Source: Actinomycetes bacterium (GTDB taxonomy: Bacteria; Actinomycetota; Actinomycetes; Propionibacteriales; Propionibacteriaceae). Taken from it: 30,547 nt of DNA. The notes below the pieces were generated by a model. It saw only the letters and a program-made list of their open reading frames with translations, was not told the DNA's origin and made no database searches. The DNA is taken from the NCBI GenBank assembly GCA_023442485.1, contig JAEZZG010000027.1, positions 1-30,547 on the forward strand, in the 5' to 3' direction. Below, one piece after another: positions 14,728-22,822 of the stretch (positions are counted from its first letter, which is position 1; every line of letters begins with the position of its first letter). Made by a program: the position numbers and the translations under genes.

Positions 14728-15519
14728 CTAGCGTGCCGGACGGGCGAAACCGGCCGACTCGAATATCTTTGCCGATTCATCGCTGAGAACGAAGGCGATG
14801 AACTTCTTTGCCATCTCTTGCTGCTTTCCGTTCTTGACTTGGGCAATCGGGTAGATGTTGGTGGCTTGATCGGATTCAGGGAAGTCTATCGCTTCGGCTT
14901 TGCCGGCAGAGGCCATGACGTCAGTGCGGTACACCAAACCCGCGTCAGCTTGACCCTCGGTGACCTTGCTGAGCACGGACTTCACGTTCTCTTCCTCAGA
15001 GACAGGGGTGAGGGCGATCCCGGCGATCTGCTCAACCTTCTTGGTGGCGTTGCCGCACGGCACTTGGGCAGCGCAGATCACCGTCTTGACGTCCGCCTTC
15101 GTCAAGTCTTTCAGTGACGTGATCCCTTTCGGATTGCCCGGTTCGACCGCGATGGTGAGGTTATTGGCGACGAATGGTGTCGGATCGCCGACGATCAGGG
15201 AGCCAGCCACGGCCTTATCCATGTTCTTCTCATCGGCGGAGGCAAACACGTCAGCCGGGGCACCCGCCGTCATCTGTTCGACGAGGGAGCTTGACCCGGC
15301 GAAGTTGAGGTTGACATGGACGCCTGGGTTGGCCGCCTCGAAGTTCTTGGCAATCTCGGTGAACGTTCCCTTCAAAGACGCCGCCGCATAGACCTCCAAA
15401 GTCACCTTCGAAGAGGAATTGTCGGCTTTAGAACATCCAGCCATGCTGGTCGCCAGCGCAAGCGAGGCAGCGACACACAGCAGTGAAAGAGCGCGGCCTA
15501 GGCCAAAGATGTGCTTCAT
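14728..15519 (-). CDS. modA: Molybdate-binding lipoprotein
   Basis: This is the extracellular substrate-binding component of the molybdate importer. The 263-residue precursor has a lipoprotein signal ending MAGC with Cys29 as the lipid anchor, as expected in a Gram-positive cell. The mature part has the ModA sequence LEVYAAASLKGTFTEIAKNFEAA, then FAGSSSLVEQMTAGAPADVFASAD, and near the end DAGLVYRTDV, all typical of the periplasmic-binding-protein II fold that holds molybdate. ATG 15519 is preceded by AGGAG at a suitable distance. The gene lies 38 bases after the Mop-domain regulator and 45 bases before modB. Confidence 0.95.
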   Translation of the reverse strand: MKHIFGLGRALSLLCVAASLALATSMAGCSKADNSSSKVTLEVYAAASLKGTFTEIAKNFEAANPGVHVNLNFAGSSSLVEQMTAGAPADVFASADEKNMDKAVAGSLIVGDPTPFVANNLTIAVEPGNPKGITSLKDLTKADVKTVICAAQVPCGNATKKVEQIAGIALTPVSEEENVKSVLSKVTEGQADAGLVYRTDVMASAGKAEAIDFPESDQATNIYPIAQVKNGKQQEMAKKFIAFVLSDESAKIFESAGFARPAR

Positions 15520-15557
15520 GGTGATCTCCTGTTGAGGATTGACGGGGAAGGGGTGGC

Positions 15558-15968
15558 TTATGTTGTAGACGCCTCGATAACGACCATCGTGGACTTGATC
15601 GAGGCGACCGCGAGTTTTCCTGGTTCGAGACCCATGCGCCGTGCCGATTCAGCACTCATCAACGAGACGATGACGAACGGCCCGCACACCATCTGGACCT
15701 CCGCCATGACCTTGTCCATCGTGACCTTGGTGACTAGGCCAGTGAGCCGATTCCGGGCCGAACTGTCGATCCCGGTCGGGTCTTTCGGGGCTTCTGCCTC
15801 GGCGAGGGCGAATGCGGCGAGGTCTTTGCCTGCGATGACTTTGCGACCTGCTGAATCAGTCGATGACGCCAGCTTGCCAGAATCAATCAGACGACGGATG
15901 GTGTCGTCGCTGAGCCCCAACAAGGTGGCGGCTTCAGAAACGCGGAAGGTGTTCACCCGGCTAGTCAA
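15558..15968 (-). CDS. Mop (TOBE)-domain helix-turn-helix molybdate regulator
   Basis: The product of up to 136 residues joins two parts. The N-terminal domain (about 7-55: FRVSEAATLLGLSDDTIRRLIDSG) is a MerR/excisionase-type helix-turn-helix. The C-terminal domain (about 70-134: RNRLTGLVTKVTMDKVMAEVQMV...GLEPGKLAVASIKSTMVVI) is a single Mop/TOBE molybdate-binding domain. It heads the modABC operon, so it is probably a one-component molybdate sensor acting in place of classical ModE. The start may be TTG 15968 or, more likely, GTG 15956 (V-N-T-F-R); neither has a good Shine-Dalgarno. Confidence 0.85.
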   Translation of the reverse strand: MTSRVNTFRVSEAATLLGLSDDTIRRLIDSGKLASSTDSAGRKVIAGKDLAAFALAEAEAPKDPTGIDSSARNRLTGLVTKVTMDKVMAEVQMVCGPFVIVSLMSAESARRMGLEPGKLAVASIKSTMVVIEASTT

Positions 15969-16034
15969 TCAAGTAAATGCGGGGTTTGCAACGAGTTTCG
16001 GTGGATTTTGCGGCTCTGTTATCGAAAATAATCC

Positions 16035-17840
16035 TCAACTGAGGAAACCGTCTGCAACCTCTAGCCAGGATTCTTCGCGCTGATCCTTTAGCGCTAGACA
16101 AGATTGGAGTTGCTGATCGAGTTCGGCGAGTTTGACGTAGTCGTCTCCGTGACGGGCCATCTCGGCGTGTAACACACTGATCTTTTCGTCCAGCTTTGCG
16201 ATCTGGGATTCGAGACGGGCCAGGGTTTTCTTCCGTTCTCGATCCTCGGCAGCAGCAGAAGCCGTCGTCGGTGCCGGCCCGGCAGGGGTTGCATCTTGGT
16301 TGCGTCGTCGCTCAGCCCCGGGGAAATCCGTCCCGTCCTTGCGGATCTGCAAATACTGATCCACCCCTCCGGGCAGGAGCACACATCTCCCGTCTGGAGT
16401 CAAGGCGTAGATCACGTCGCACACGCGCTCCAAGAAATAGCGGTCATGGGAGGCCACCAGCATCGTCCCCGGCCAAGAGTCAAGATAGTCTTCCACCACC
16501 GTCAAGGTATCGATGTCGAGGTCATTGGTCGGCTCATCCAGCAGCAAGACATTGGGTTGGCTCATCAATAATCTCAGGAACTGAAGCCGACGCCTCTCCC
16601 CGCCGCTCAGTTCCCCGATGCGGGTGACCAACTTCGTCCCGGTGAATCCGAAATCTTCGAGCAGATTCCGGGTCGACACCTCGCGTCCAGTCGCGGTGGT
16701 CGTGCGTGAGGCGATCCGCTGCACCGACGCCAGCACCTGATCGGTGTCGTCGAGTTCGTCAACATGCTGAGAGAGGTAGCCGATGTTGAGAGTTTGGCCA
16801 CGTTTAATCTTGCCTGAATCGGGCGTCAAGCAACCGGCGAGCAGATTGAAGAGGGTGGACTTTCCGGCCCCGTTGACGCCGATGACGCCGATCCTGTCGC
16901 CAGGGCCAATCGACCAGGTCACCGAATTCAAAATCTGGGTGTGCTCGAAGCCGATCGACACCTTCGTCAAATCGAAGACATCCTTGCCTAGCCTCGACGA
17001 CGAAAACTTGGCCAGTTCAAGTTTGTCCCGAGGATCGGGGACGTCGGCGATCAACTGATTCGCCGCCTCAATCCGAAACTTCGGCTTTGACGTTCGAGCA
17101 GGGGCTCCCCGACGCAGCCAGGCAAGTTCCTTGCGGACCAGGTTTTGGCGGCGGGTCTCGGTGACGTGAGCTTGGCGGGCGCGCTCGGCCCGAGCTAGCA
17201 CATAGGCTGCGTAGCCGCCGTCGTAGGCGTCGACCTGGGCGTCGTGAACCTCCCACACCCGGGTGCAGACGGCGTCAAGGAACCAGCGGTCGTGGGAGAC
17301 GATCACCATCGCGACTTCGCGAGACGAGCGGGTCAAGCGATTCAAGTGGGTGGCGAGCCAATCCACGGCCTCGACGTCGAGGTGGTTAGTCGGCTCATCG
17401 AAGATCATGACGTCGTAGTCGCCGAGCAGCAAAGTCACCAGTGACACCCGCCGTCTTTCGCCACCAGACAAGGTCGTCAGCCGCGCATCAAGGTCGATCG
17501 TGGCGAGCATGGATTCAACAATGTCGCGCTTGATCGGATCCGAGGCCCAGACGTGATCGGGCTGACCGTGGCTAATCTCTTCGCGGACCGTGACGTCGTG
17601 AACCTGCGCATCGAACTGGCTCAACGCCCCGATCTGCGCCTGGGAATGATGGGTGACCTGCCCCGAGTCAGGGGCCAGGTTGCCTGCCATGATGGACAGC
17701 AAGGTAGATTTTCCGTCACCGTTGCGCCCGACAACCCCGACGACCTCAGCCGAAGCCAGGCCAAGCGAGACGTCATCGAGAATGATCCGGGTGCCGAACA
17801 TGATCGACACCCGGTCCAGATTGATCAGATTGACCGCCAT
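16035..17840 (-). CDS. ABC-F family ATPase, Uup-like
   Basis: The 601-residue protein has two ATP-binding cassettes and no membrane segment, the ABC-F plan. The first half has GRNGDGKST (38-46), LSGGERRRVSLV and VMIFDEPTNHLD. The second half has GVNGAGKST, LSGGERRRLQFLRLL and VLLLDEPTNDLD. A charged C-terminal coiled coil (about 530-595, LARLESQIAKLDEKISVLHAEMA) follows a low-complexity Ala/Pro/Thr linker, as in Uup. ABC-F proteins act on the ribosome, either as translation factors or as antibiotic-protection factors; the Uup-like tail favours a housekeeping role, though I cannot exclude resistance. The ATG at 17840 lies 26 bases after the DUF4191 stop, so it probably belongs to the lipBA transcript. 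Confidence 0.87.
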   Translation of the reverse strand: MAVNLINLDRVSIMFGTRIILDDVSLGLASAEVVGVVGRNGDGKSTLLSIMAGNLAPDSGQVTHHSQAQIGALSQFDAQVHDVTVREEISHGQPDHVWASDPIKRDIVESMLATIDLDARLTTLSGGERRRVSLVTLLLGDYDVMIFDEPTNHLDVEAVDWLATHLNRLTRSSREVAMVIVSHDRWFLDAVCTRVWEVHDAQVDAYDGGYAAYVLARAERARQAHVTETRRQNLVRKELAWLRRGAPARTSKPKFRIEAANQLIADVPDPRDKLELAKFSSSRLGKDVFDLTKVSIGFEHTQILNSVTWSIGPGDRIGVIGVNGAGKSTLFNLLAGCLTPDSGKIKRGQTLNIGYLSQHVDELDDTDQVLASVQRIASRTTTATGREVSTRNLLEDFGFTGTKLVTRIGELSGGERRRLQFLRLLMSQPNVLLLDEPTNDLDIDTLTVVEDYLDSWPGTMLVASHDRYFLERVCDVIYALTPDGRCVLLPGGVDQYLQIRKDGTDFPGAERRRNQDATPAGPAPTTASAAAEDRERKKTLARLESQIAKLDEKISVLHAEMARHGDDYVKLAELDQQLQSCLALKDQREESWLEVADGFLS

Positions 17841-17866
17841 ATCGGGCCTACCAGCCCCGCGCGTGA

Positions 17867-18625
17867 CTAGCGGCCACGCATCGCCTTCCGGGGCACCTTA
17901 GTAGGCAGCGGGCCCTTCGGCATGTTGAACCGATCCCGAACATTATCGAGTGCCCTCAACCGGCTCTCGACGTCACCAACCTGAACCTGATCGATGACCT
18001 TAGGCAGTTTCTTGATGTGTGCGGCGAGTTTCTCCAACCGCACCTGCCCATCCTTGTCACCCATCTGGATCGTCGTGACCGGGATGTCATAGGCGATTTG
18101 CTCGTGACGCTTGCGTTCAGTCTCCAACATCTTCCTCAACCGGCCAGGCTCGCCCTCGCCGACCAGGATCACCCCCTGGCGTCCGATGACGCGGTGGACA
18201 ACCTCACCCGACTTGGTCAACGAAATAGCCATCGCGGTGGTGTACTTCTTCTTGTTGAGATCATTGAAGGCGATCTCGGCGGAACCGGTCTGGTTATGGA
18301 ACTTCTTATACAAGGCCTTCCGGGCAAGACGGGTGAAAACCAGCATCGTGATCGTGAAGCCAGCCAGGATACCGATCAGAATCCAGAACCACTTCGGGGT
18401 CACGACGATGCCGAGAATGATCCCGACAACGATCGGGCCCAGGGCGCACCCCAACAAGATCCACGGCAATGCGGGAATCTCTTTCTTCGATGCAGAATAG
18501 ACCTCGCGCATCTGGCGCGCGGTACCCCAGTCGCGGGGATCTTGAGAGTTCTTCTTACGAAGTTTCTCAGCCTTCCGTTGAGCCTTTTGCTCCCGGGCGA
18601 GTTCCTTTGCTCTGTCGCTAGCCAT
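17867..18625 (-). CDS. DUF4191 membrane protein
   Basis: The 252-residue protein has a Lys/Arg-rich cytoplasmic N-terminus (1-48), two adjacent transmembrane helices (about 51-74 and 79-98) that form a hairpin, and a cytoplasmic domain of about 150 residues containing VIGRQGVILVGEGEPGRLRKML. It matches the DUF4191 family, which from memory lies next to lipA in many Actinobacteria (Rv2219 in M. tuberculosis). The function is unknown. It starts 24 bases after the lipA stop on the same strand and probably shares its transcript. Confidence 0.87.
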   Translation of the reverse strand: MASDRAKELAREQKAQRKAEKLRKKNSQDPRDWGTARQMREVYSASKKEIPALPWILLGCALGPIVVGIILGIVVTPKWFWILIGILAGFTITMLVFTRLARKALYKKFHNQTGSAEIAFNDLNKKKYTTAMAISLTKSGEVVHRVIGRQGVILVGEGEPGRLRKMLETERKRHEQIAYDIPVTTIQMGDKDGQVRLEKLAAHIKKLPKVIDQVQVGDVESRLRALDNVRDRFNMPKGPLPTKVPRKAMRGR

Positions 18626-18649
18626 GTCGTCTCCGAGCTACTTTCATTG

Positions 18650-19621
18650 TCACTGGGATTGTGCGGTGGAGAGTCTACCGGATTTTGCGTTACGGGCCTC
18701 CAATACCTTCCGGTAGAGACGTCCAGCGCGGTAACTGGATCGCACCAGAGGGCCAGACATCACCCCGATGAAGCCGATCTCTTCCGCCTCTTCACCGATC
18801 TCGGCGAACTCCATCGGCGTCAACCACCGCTGCACCGGCATCAAGTAGGGGCTTGGCCGCAGATACTGGGTGATGGTGAGGGATTCGCAACCGGCGTCAT
18901 AGAGATCCTGAAGGGCTTGGGAAATTTCCTCACGCGTCTCGCCCATCCCCAAGATCAGATTGGACTTCGTGATCAAACCCGCCTCGCGCGACATCCGCAA
19001 CACATCCAAAGACCTGTCATAGCGGAAAGCTGGACGAATCCGCTTGAAGATGCGCGGCACCGTCTCAACATTATGGGCGAACACCTCCGGGGCGGCGTCG
19101 AAGAGCTGCTGAAGAAGATCAGGTTTCCCGGAAAAGTCAGGGGCGAGAATCTCCACCCCAACACCGGGGTTGAGGCTGTGGACCTGGCGAATAGTCTCGG
19201 CATAGAGCCACGCCCCTTGATCGGGCAAGTCATCGCGGCACACCCCGGTGATAGTGGCGTAGCGCAGGCCCATCTTCTGGACGGACTCGCCGACGCGTCG
19301 TGGCTCGTCACGGTCGTATTCGCTCGGTTTGGCAGAGTGAATCTGGCAGAAATCACAGCGTCTGGTACAAGAATCTCCACCAATCAGGAAGGTCGATTCG
19401 CGATCCTCCCAGCACTCGAAGATATTGGGGCAATTCGCTTCAGCGCAGACGGTGTGCAGCTCGTCCTGGCGGACTCGCCTGCGCATATCCATGTATTCCT
19501 TACCCGCCTTCGCCGTGGTCTTGATCCACGAAGGCTTCTCCTCGATAGGGGTCTGGGCGTTGATCACTTCCAGACGCAAGAGGGGGCGCCCCTCGGGTGA
19601 AAGCTGTCGCGTGCTGGTCAT
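18650..19621 (-). CDS. lipA: Lipoyl synthase (radical SAM)
   Basis: LipA inserts two sulfur atoms into octanoyl groups carried by E2 and H proteins to form lipoyl. The 323-residue protein shows both iron-sulfur sets: the auxiliary-cluster cysteines C59, C64 and C70 (CAEANCPNIFEC) and the radical-SAM triad C85, C89 and C92 (CTRRCDFC). The C-terminal SGPLVRSSYRAG provides the conserved serine ligand. The frame is open to 19774, but ATG 19621 is right: it overlaps the lipB stop (ATGA at 19621-19618), has CAGGAG upstream, and gives the usual N-terminus. LipB supplies its octanoylated substrate, and SucB, encoded upstream, is a target. Confidence 0.96.
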   Translation of the reverse strand: MTSTRQLSPEGRPLLRLEVINAQTPIEEKPSWIKTTAKAGKEYMDMRRRVRQDELHTVCAEANCPNIFECWEDRESTFLIGGDSCTRRCDFCQIHSAKPSEYDRDEPRRVGESVQKMGLRYATITGVCRDDLPDQGAWLYAETIRQVHSLNPGVGVEILAPDFSGKPDLLQQLFDAAPEVFAHNVETVPRIFKRIRPAFRYDRSLDVLRMSREAGLITKSNLILGMGETREEISQALQDLYDAGCESLTITQYLRPSPYLMPVQRWLTPMEFAEIGEEAEEIGFIGVMSGPLVRSSYRAGRLYRKVLEARNAKSGRLSTAQSQ

Positions 19622-20457
19622 GAAGACATCGACTCCTGTCTGGACGCGGGGATGAGCGAGACCACCGGCATAGGCTGCGGTGCCGAGATTGCCGCACCGG
19701 TACACCCAGCCAGGTGAGACGCGTTGACGGCATGGATTGAACCCACCTGCTGTGGGATAAGTGTAGGAGCCCAAGGCCCGCGATCTAAATCAGGGAAATC
19801 CATGGGAACGTCGAAGTCGAAGGTCCGCTCCAGATAGCCATGCAACTTTCTTGCAACCTCAAAGAGTGAGGGTGCCCAACCGAGCTCCGCCTCGATGGAG
19901 GTCACCCCGGCGTCGGCAATCCCGCACGGGGTGATCCGATTGAACCAACTCAAATCGGTGGTGACGTTGAGCCCGAAGCCGTGCATGGTGGTGCGCTTGG
20001 CGACTCGCACCCCGATGGCGCAGATCTTTCGCTCAGGCCGCGACGCGTCAGCAGCCAGCCACACCCCGGTGCGATCCGGGATGCGTCCCGAGACGATGGA
20101 GTAGTCAGCCAGAGTGAGGATGATCGCCTCTTCCATGCGGCGCACATATTCACTAGCCCCCACCCGCCCCGGCAAGGTCAGGATCGGGTAGCCGGTGAGC
20201 TGACCGGGACCGTGAAAAGTCATCTTCCCGCCCCGATCCACCTCGACGAAGTTCAACCCCGGCGTAGGGAACTCGCTCGGCTTGGCGGACCTGCCCGCCG
20301 TGAAGACCGGCTCATGCTGAACGTAGATCACTGTCGCCCCAGTATCGCCATTGACGACGGATGCGTGGACGCTGCGTTGGTGATCCCAGCATTGACGGTA
20401 GTCGGTGATCGCTGGTGGGTCCTGGTCGAGCCCGATCATCTCTGCGCGAAGTTCCAT
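19618..20457 (-). CDS. lipB: Octanoyltransferase (lipoyl protein ligase B)
   Basis: LipB moves octanoyl groups from acyl carrier protein onto lipoyl domains. From ATG 20457 the protein has 279 residues, with VDRGGKMTFHGPGQLTGYPI (H82), RKICAIGVRV (K144) and RITPCGIADAGVTSIEAE (C178); K144 and C178 form the catalytic dyad of the family. The last 55-60 residues (from about DRGPWAPTLIPQQVG) extend past the usual end of LipB and look unstructured. The frame continues upstream to 20577, but without family similarity. The TGA overlaps the lipA ATG. A TAAGAT hexamer in the lipB upstream region could be a -10 element, which with the terminator after sucB suggests its own promoter. Confidence 0.95.
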   Translation of the reverse strand: MELRAEMIGLDQDPPAITDYRQCWDHQRSVHASVVNGDTGATVIYVQHEPVFTAGRSAKPSEFPTPGLNFVEVDRGGKMTFHGPGQLTGYPILTLPGRVGASEYVRRMEEAIILTLADYSIVSGRIPDRTGVWLAADASRPERKICAIGVRVAKRTTMHGFGLNVTTDLSWFNRITPCGIADAGVTSIEAELGWAPSLFEVARKLHGYLERTFDFDVPMDFPDLDRGPWAPTLIPQQVGSIHAVNASHLAGCTGAAISAPQPMPVVSLIPASRQESMSS

Positions 20458-20550
20458 CTGTGTTGAACGCCCCCAATGGTTGTGTGACTTCGTCCATCTT
20501 AGTCCGGTCTGAGGAATACCTTGATTCTTCGACGGGAGGTTTAAAACCGG

Positions 20551-20585
20551 TGGCCGCGGTGGAGAGGGAATCACCACCGCGGCCA
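20551..20585 (-). terminator. Terminator after sucB
   Basis: A perfect 12-bp inverted repeat (TGGCCGCGGTGG at 20551-20562, CCACCGCGGCCA at 20574-20585) with an 11-base loop lies 33 bases after the sucB stop. On the minus strand it is followed after CCGG by TTTTAAA, which fits an intrinsic terminator of sucB and separates it from lipB. Confidence 0.75.
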
Positions 20586-20618
20586 GCCACGATCTAGGGC
20601 AGAGCGAGCCGCCTAGCC

Positions 20619-22298
20619 TCAGATGCCGAACTCTGCGCCGAAGTCGGCGGCTTCGAGACGGGACTTGAGGAAGGAGAGGAAGCGACCGGCGTCGGCGCCG
20701 TCGACTAGACGGTGATCGTAGGTCAGCGACAGGTACATCATGTCGCGGATGGCGATCACGTCATTGCCGAACTCGTCGGTGATAACGACGGGACGCTTCA
20801 CGAGAGCGCCGGTGCCGAGAATGCCGACCTCTGGCTGGTTGATGATCGGGGTATCGAACAAGGTCCCGGCAGAACCGTAGTTGGTGATCGTGAAGGTGCC
20901 ACCAGACATGTCCCCACCTGAGAGCTTGCCGTCGCGGGCCTTCTTGGCTAGTTCACCGATCTTCTTGGCTAGGCCACCGACGGTCAGATCGCCTGCGTCA
21001 TGGATGACCGGGACGAACAGACCCTTGGGGGTATCGACGGCAATGCCGACGTTCTCGGCCTTGCCGAAGGTAATCGTCTTCTCCTCGAAGTTGCCCGTGC
21101 AGTTGAGCATCGGGAACTCGCGCAACGCTTCTGCAACAGCCTTGGCGATGAAGGCCAGGTAGGTCAAACCGACACCTTCACGGGCGCGGAAATCATTCTT
21201 GACCTTGTTGCGCAGCTTAGAGATACCGGTGAAGTCGACCTCGACGGCGGCGGTGAGCTGAGCCGAAATATCCAGTGATTCGCGCATCCGCTGAGCCACG
21301 ACCTGACGGATCTTGGACATCTTCTCGGTGGTGCCAGCCTTAGGCGACGGAGCCGACGGCTTCGGCGCTGCGGGCTTCTCGGGTGTCGGGGCCGGTGCCG
21401 GGGCGGAGGCTGCAGCCTTCTTCGCCTCGGCCGCTGCCACCACGTCTTCCTTGCGGATGCGATCGCCGACGCCAGTGCCCTTGACCTCATTGAGGTCAAC
21501 GCCTAGCTCCTTAGCTAGTTTGCGAACCAGCGGGGTGACGTAAGGGGTGGATTCCTTCACTGGAGGAGTCGGAAGGCCCTCGTCGGTGGCTGGCTTCGGG
21601 GCTGGCGGGGCCTCCGTCTTGTGGGCCGGGATCATCTCCGGCTGAATCTTGCCAGAGGGGCCGTCAGCCTTGATCTCAGGTGGTTCAGGGGCCTCGGGTT
21701 TGGCCGGTGCCGAGGCTGCAGATTCGTCACCGATGATGGCAATGATCGACCCGACGGCGGCCACCTCGTCCTCAGCAACCTTGATCTCTAGCAGGGTGCC
21801 GGAGACAGGGGAGGGGACCTCGGTGTCGACCTTGTCGGTGGAGACCTCGAGCAGTGGTTCATCCGCTTCGACCTTGTCGCCGACTGCCTTTAGCCAGCGA
21901 GAAATGGTGCCTTGGTGATCGGATTCGCCGAGTGCGGGCAAGGCAACCTCGTGAACCTGCCCAGAACCTGAGTCAGGGGTGTTAGAGGCTGGCGGGGTGG
22001 GAGCGGGATCATCCTTGGCAGGCGCCGGAGACTCCGGTGCCGGAGCAGAACCGGCCTCAGACGGGTCACCCACGATGGCGATCACGGCGCCGACGGCGGC
22101 CACCTCGTCCTCAGGAATCTTGATCTCTAGCAGGGTGCCGGAGACAGGGGAGGGGACCTCGGTGTCGACCTTGTCGGTGGAGACCTCGAGCAAAGGCTCA
22201 TCCACTTCGACCTGGTCTCCAACCTGCTTCAGCCAGCGGGAGATCGTACCTTCCTTGTCGCTTTCCCCCAATGCGGGGAGTGTGATCTCGGTCGACAT
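20619..22298 (-). CDS. sucB: 2-oxo acid dehydrogenase E2 (dihydrolipoamide acyltransferase) with two lipoyl domains
   Basis: This is the core acyltransferase of a 2-oxo acid dehydrogenase complex. The 559-residue protein has lipoyl domain 1 (about 2-78, lipoyl K43 in STDKVDTE), lipoyl domain 2 (about 115-191, K156), the E3/E1-binding domain (about 251-289, VTPLVRKLAKELGVDLNEVKG) and the catalytic domain (about 325-558) with YDHRLVDGAD (H528, D532). Ala/Pro-rich linkers join them. Actinobacterial proteins of this type are often named SucB but serve pyruvate dehydrogenase and share E2 with oxoglutarate dehydrogenase, as for mycobacterial DlaT; the substrate cannot be fixed from sequence. ATG 22298 gives the family start MSTEITLPALGES. 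The two lipoyl domains share a 74-base identical DNA stretch. Confidence 0.95.
   Translation of the reverse strand: MSTEITLPALGESDKEGTISRWLKQVGDQVEVDEPLLEVSTDKVDTEVPSPVSGTLLEIKIPEDEVAAVGAVIAIVGDPSEAGSAPAPESPAPAKDDPAPTPPASNTPDSGSGQVHEVALPALGESDHQGTISRWLKAVGDKVEADEPLLEVSTDKVDTEVPSPVSGTLLEIKVAEDEVAAVGSIIAIIGDESAASAPAKPEAPEPPEIKADGPSGKIQPEMIPAHKTEAPPAPKPATDEGLPTPPVKESTPYVTPLVRKLAKELGVDLNEVKGTGVGDRIRKEDVVAAAEAKKAAASAPAPAPTPEKPAAPKPSAPSPKAGTTEKMSKIRQVVAQRMRESLDISAQLTAAVEVDFTGISKLRNKVKNDFRAREGVGLTYLAFIAKAVAEALREFPMLNCTGNFEEKTITFGKAENVGIAVDTPKGLFVPVIHDAGDLTVGGLAKKIGELAKKARDGKLSGGDMSGGTFTITNYGSAGTLFDTPIINQPEVGILGTGALVKRPVVITDEFGNDVIAIRDMMYLSLTYDHRLVDGADAGRFLSFLKSRLEAADFGAEFGI
21780..21853 (-). repeat. 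Internal DNA repeat in sucB, lipoyl domain 2 copy
   Basis: This 74-base stretch is identical to 22119-22192, 339 bases (113 codons) away in frame. It covers the lipoyl-lysine loop and its following strand in the second lipoyl domain. Confidence 0.88.
22119..22192 (-). repeat. Internal DNA repeat in sucB, lipoyl domain 1 copy
   Basis: This is the partner of 21780-21853, in the first lipoyl domain. The identity includes third codon positions, which points to recent duplication or gene conversion rather than protein-level selection alone. Confidence 0.88.
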
Positions 22299-22431
22299 AT
22301 TGAAAGTCTCCTTCGTTAATAAGTCGTATGGCTCCAAGACTAGCTCTTTTCAAAATGAAGTAGGCAATCTTCACCGACTCCGACTCGATAACCGCTATCG
22401 AGGTGGAGACCTGGTGGTACATAATGAGGCT

Positions 22432-22785
22432 GTGAGCTGGCTTTCTTCAATCTTCGGACGCGCACGCACTCGCGCCACCGTCAACAAAGGGTCGCGCGTC
22501 ATCGACGCCTCCCTGGTGGACCACCTCGAACAATTTCTCGGCTCTCACAACGGTGTTGAAGCCTGGATCGAATCCGGCACGACGATGAACCAGCCGTCAC
22601 TCCTGCTCGTCGCCGCCAGCGGAGAATGGACGCGCCGCCCGGTCCCGTCGATGGAGTGGGCCCGCAGCTTCGTCAAAAGACACTCCATCCCCGGATATGA
22701 CGCCGGGGTGATCCCCTATCCGCAGCGGATGCGGGACTGGGATCGGCGCCAGGTGATAGAAAAAAGACGCAACCGGTATCGATGA
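22432..22785 (+). CDS. Conserved small actinobacterial protein (often annotated oxidoreductase)
   Basis: From GTG 22432 the product has 117 residues and begins VSWLSSIFGRAR. The part VEAWIESGTTMNQPSLLLVA, GEWTRRPVPS and YPQRMRDW matches, from memory, a conserved actinobacterial family near sucB/pepA that is often labelled oxidoreductase without proof. I see no cofactor motif, so that label is weak. A CATAAT hexamer (22420-22425) lies 6 bases before this GTG, consistent with a leaderless mRNA; GTG 22414, behind GGAG at 5 bases, is an alternative start. The gene is divergent from sucB and convergent with pepA; its stop lies inside the shared terminator hairpin. Confidence 0.7.
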   Translation: MSWLSSIFGRARTRATVNKGSRVIDASLVDHLEQFLGSHNGVEAWIESGTTMNQPSLLLVAASGEWTRRPVPSMEWARSFVKRHSIPGYDAGVIPYPQRMRDWDRRQVIEKRRNRYR

Positions 22786-22799
22786 AACCGGTCGCGTCT
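22765..22799. terminator. Bidirectional terminator between the small gene and pepA
   Basis: Thirteen-base arms (AGACGCAACCGGT at 22765-22777, ACCGGTCGCGTCT at 22787-22799) pair with one mismatch around a 9-base loop. On the minus strand the stem is followed by TTTTTT (22759-22764 region), which gives a strong terminator for pepA. On the plus strand the tail is TCTTCTC, weaker. Confidence 0.85.
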
Positions 22800-22822
22800 C
22801 TTCTCGAGGCGTTTCTAGAGCC

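Noticed and set aside
18017..19600. 527-residue open frame antisense to the DUF4191 gene and lipA
   Set aside because: It covers two well-supported genes on the opposite strand and has a low-complexity, His/Arg-rich product without recognisable domains.
21979..22413. Upstream extension of the small plus-strand gene at 22432
   Set aside because: The extension is antisense to sucB and encodes an Ala/Gly/Ser-rich product; only the part after 22414-22432 looks like a real protein.
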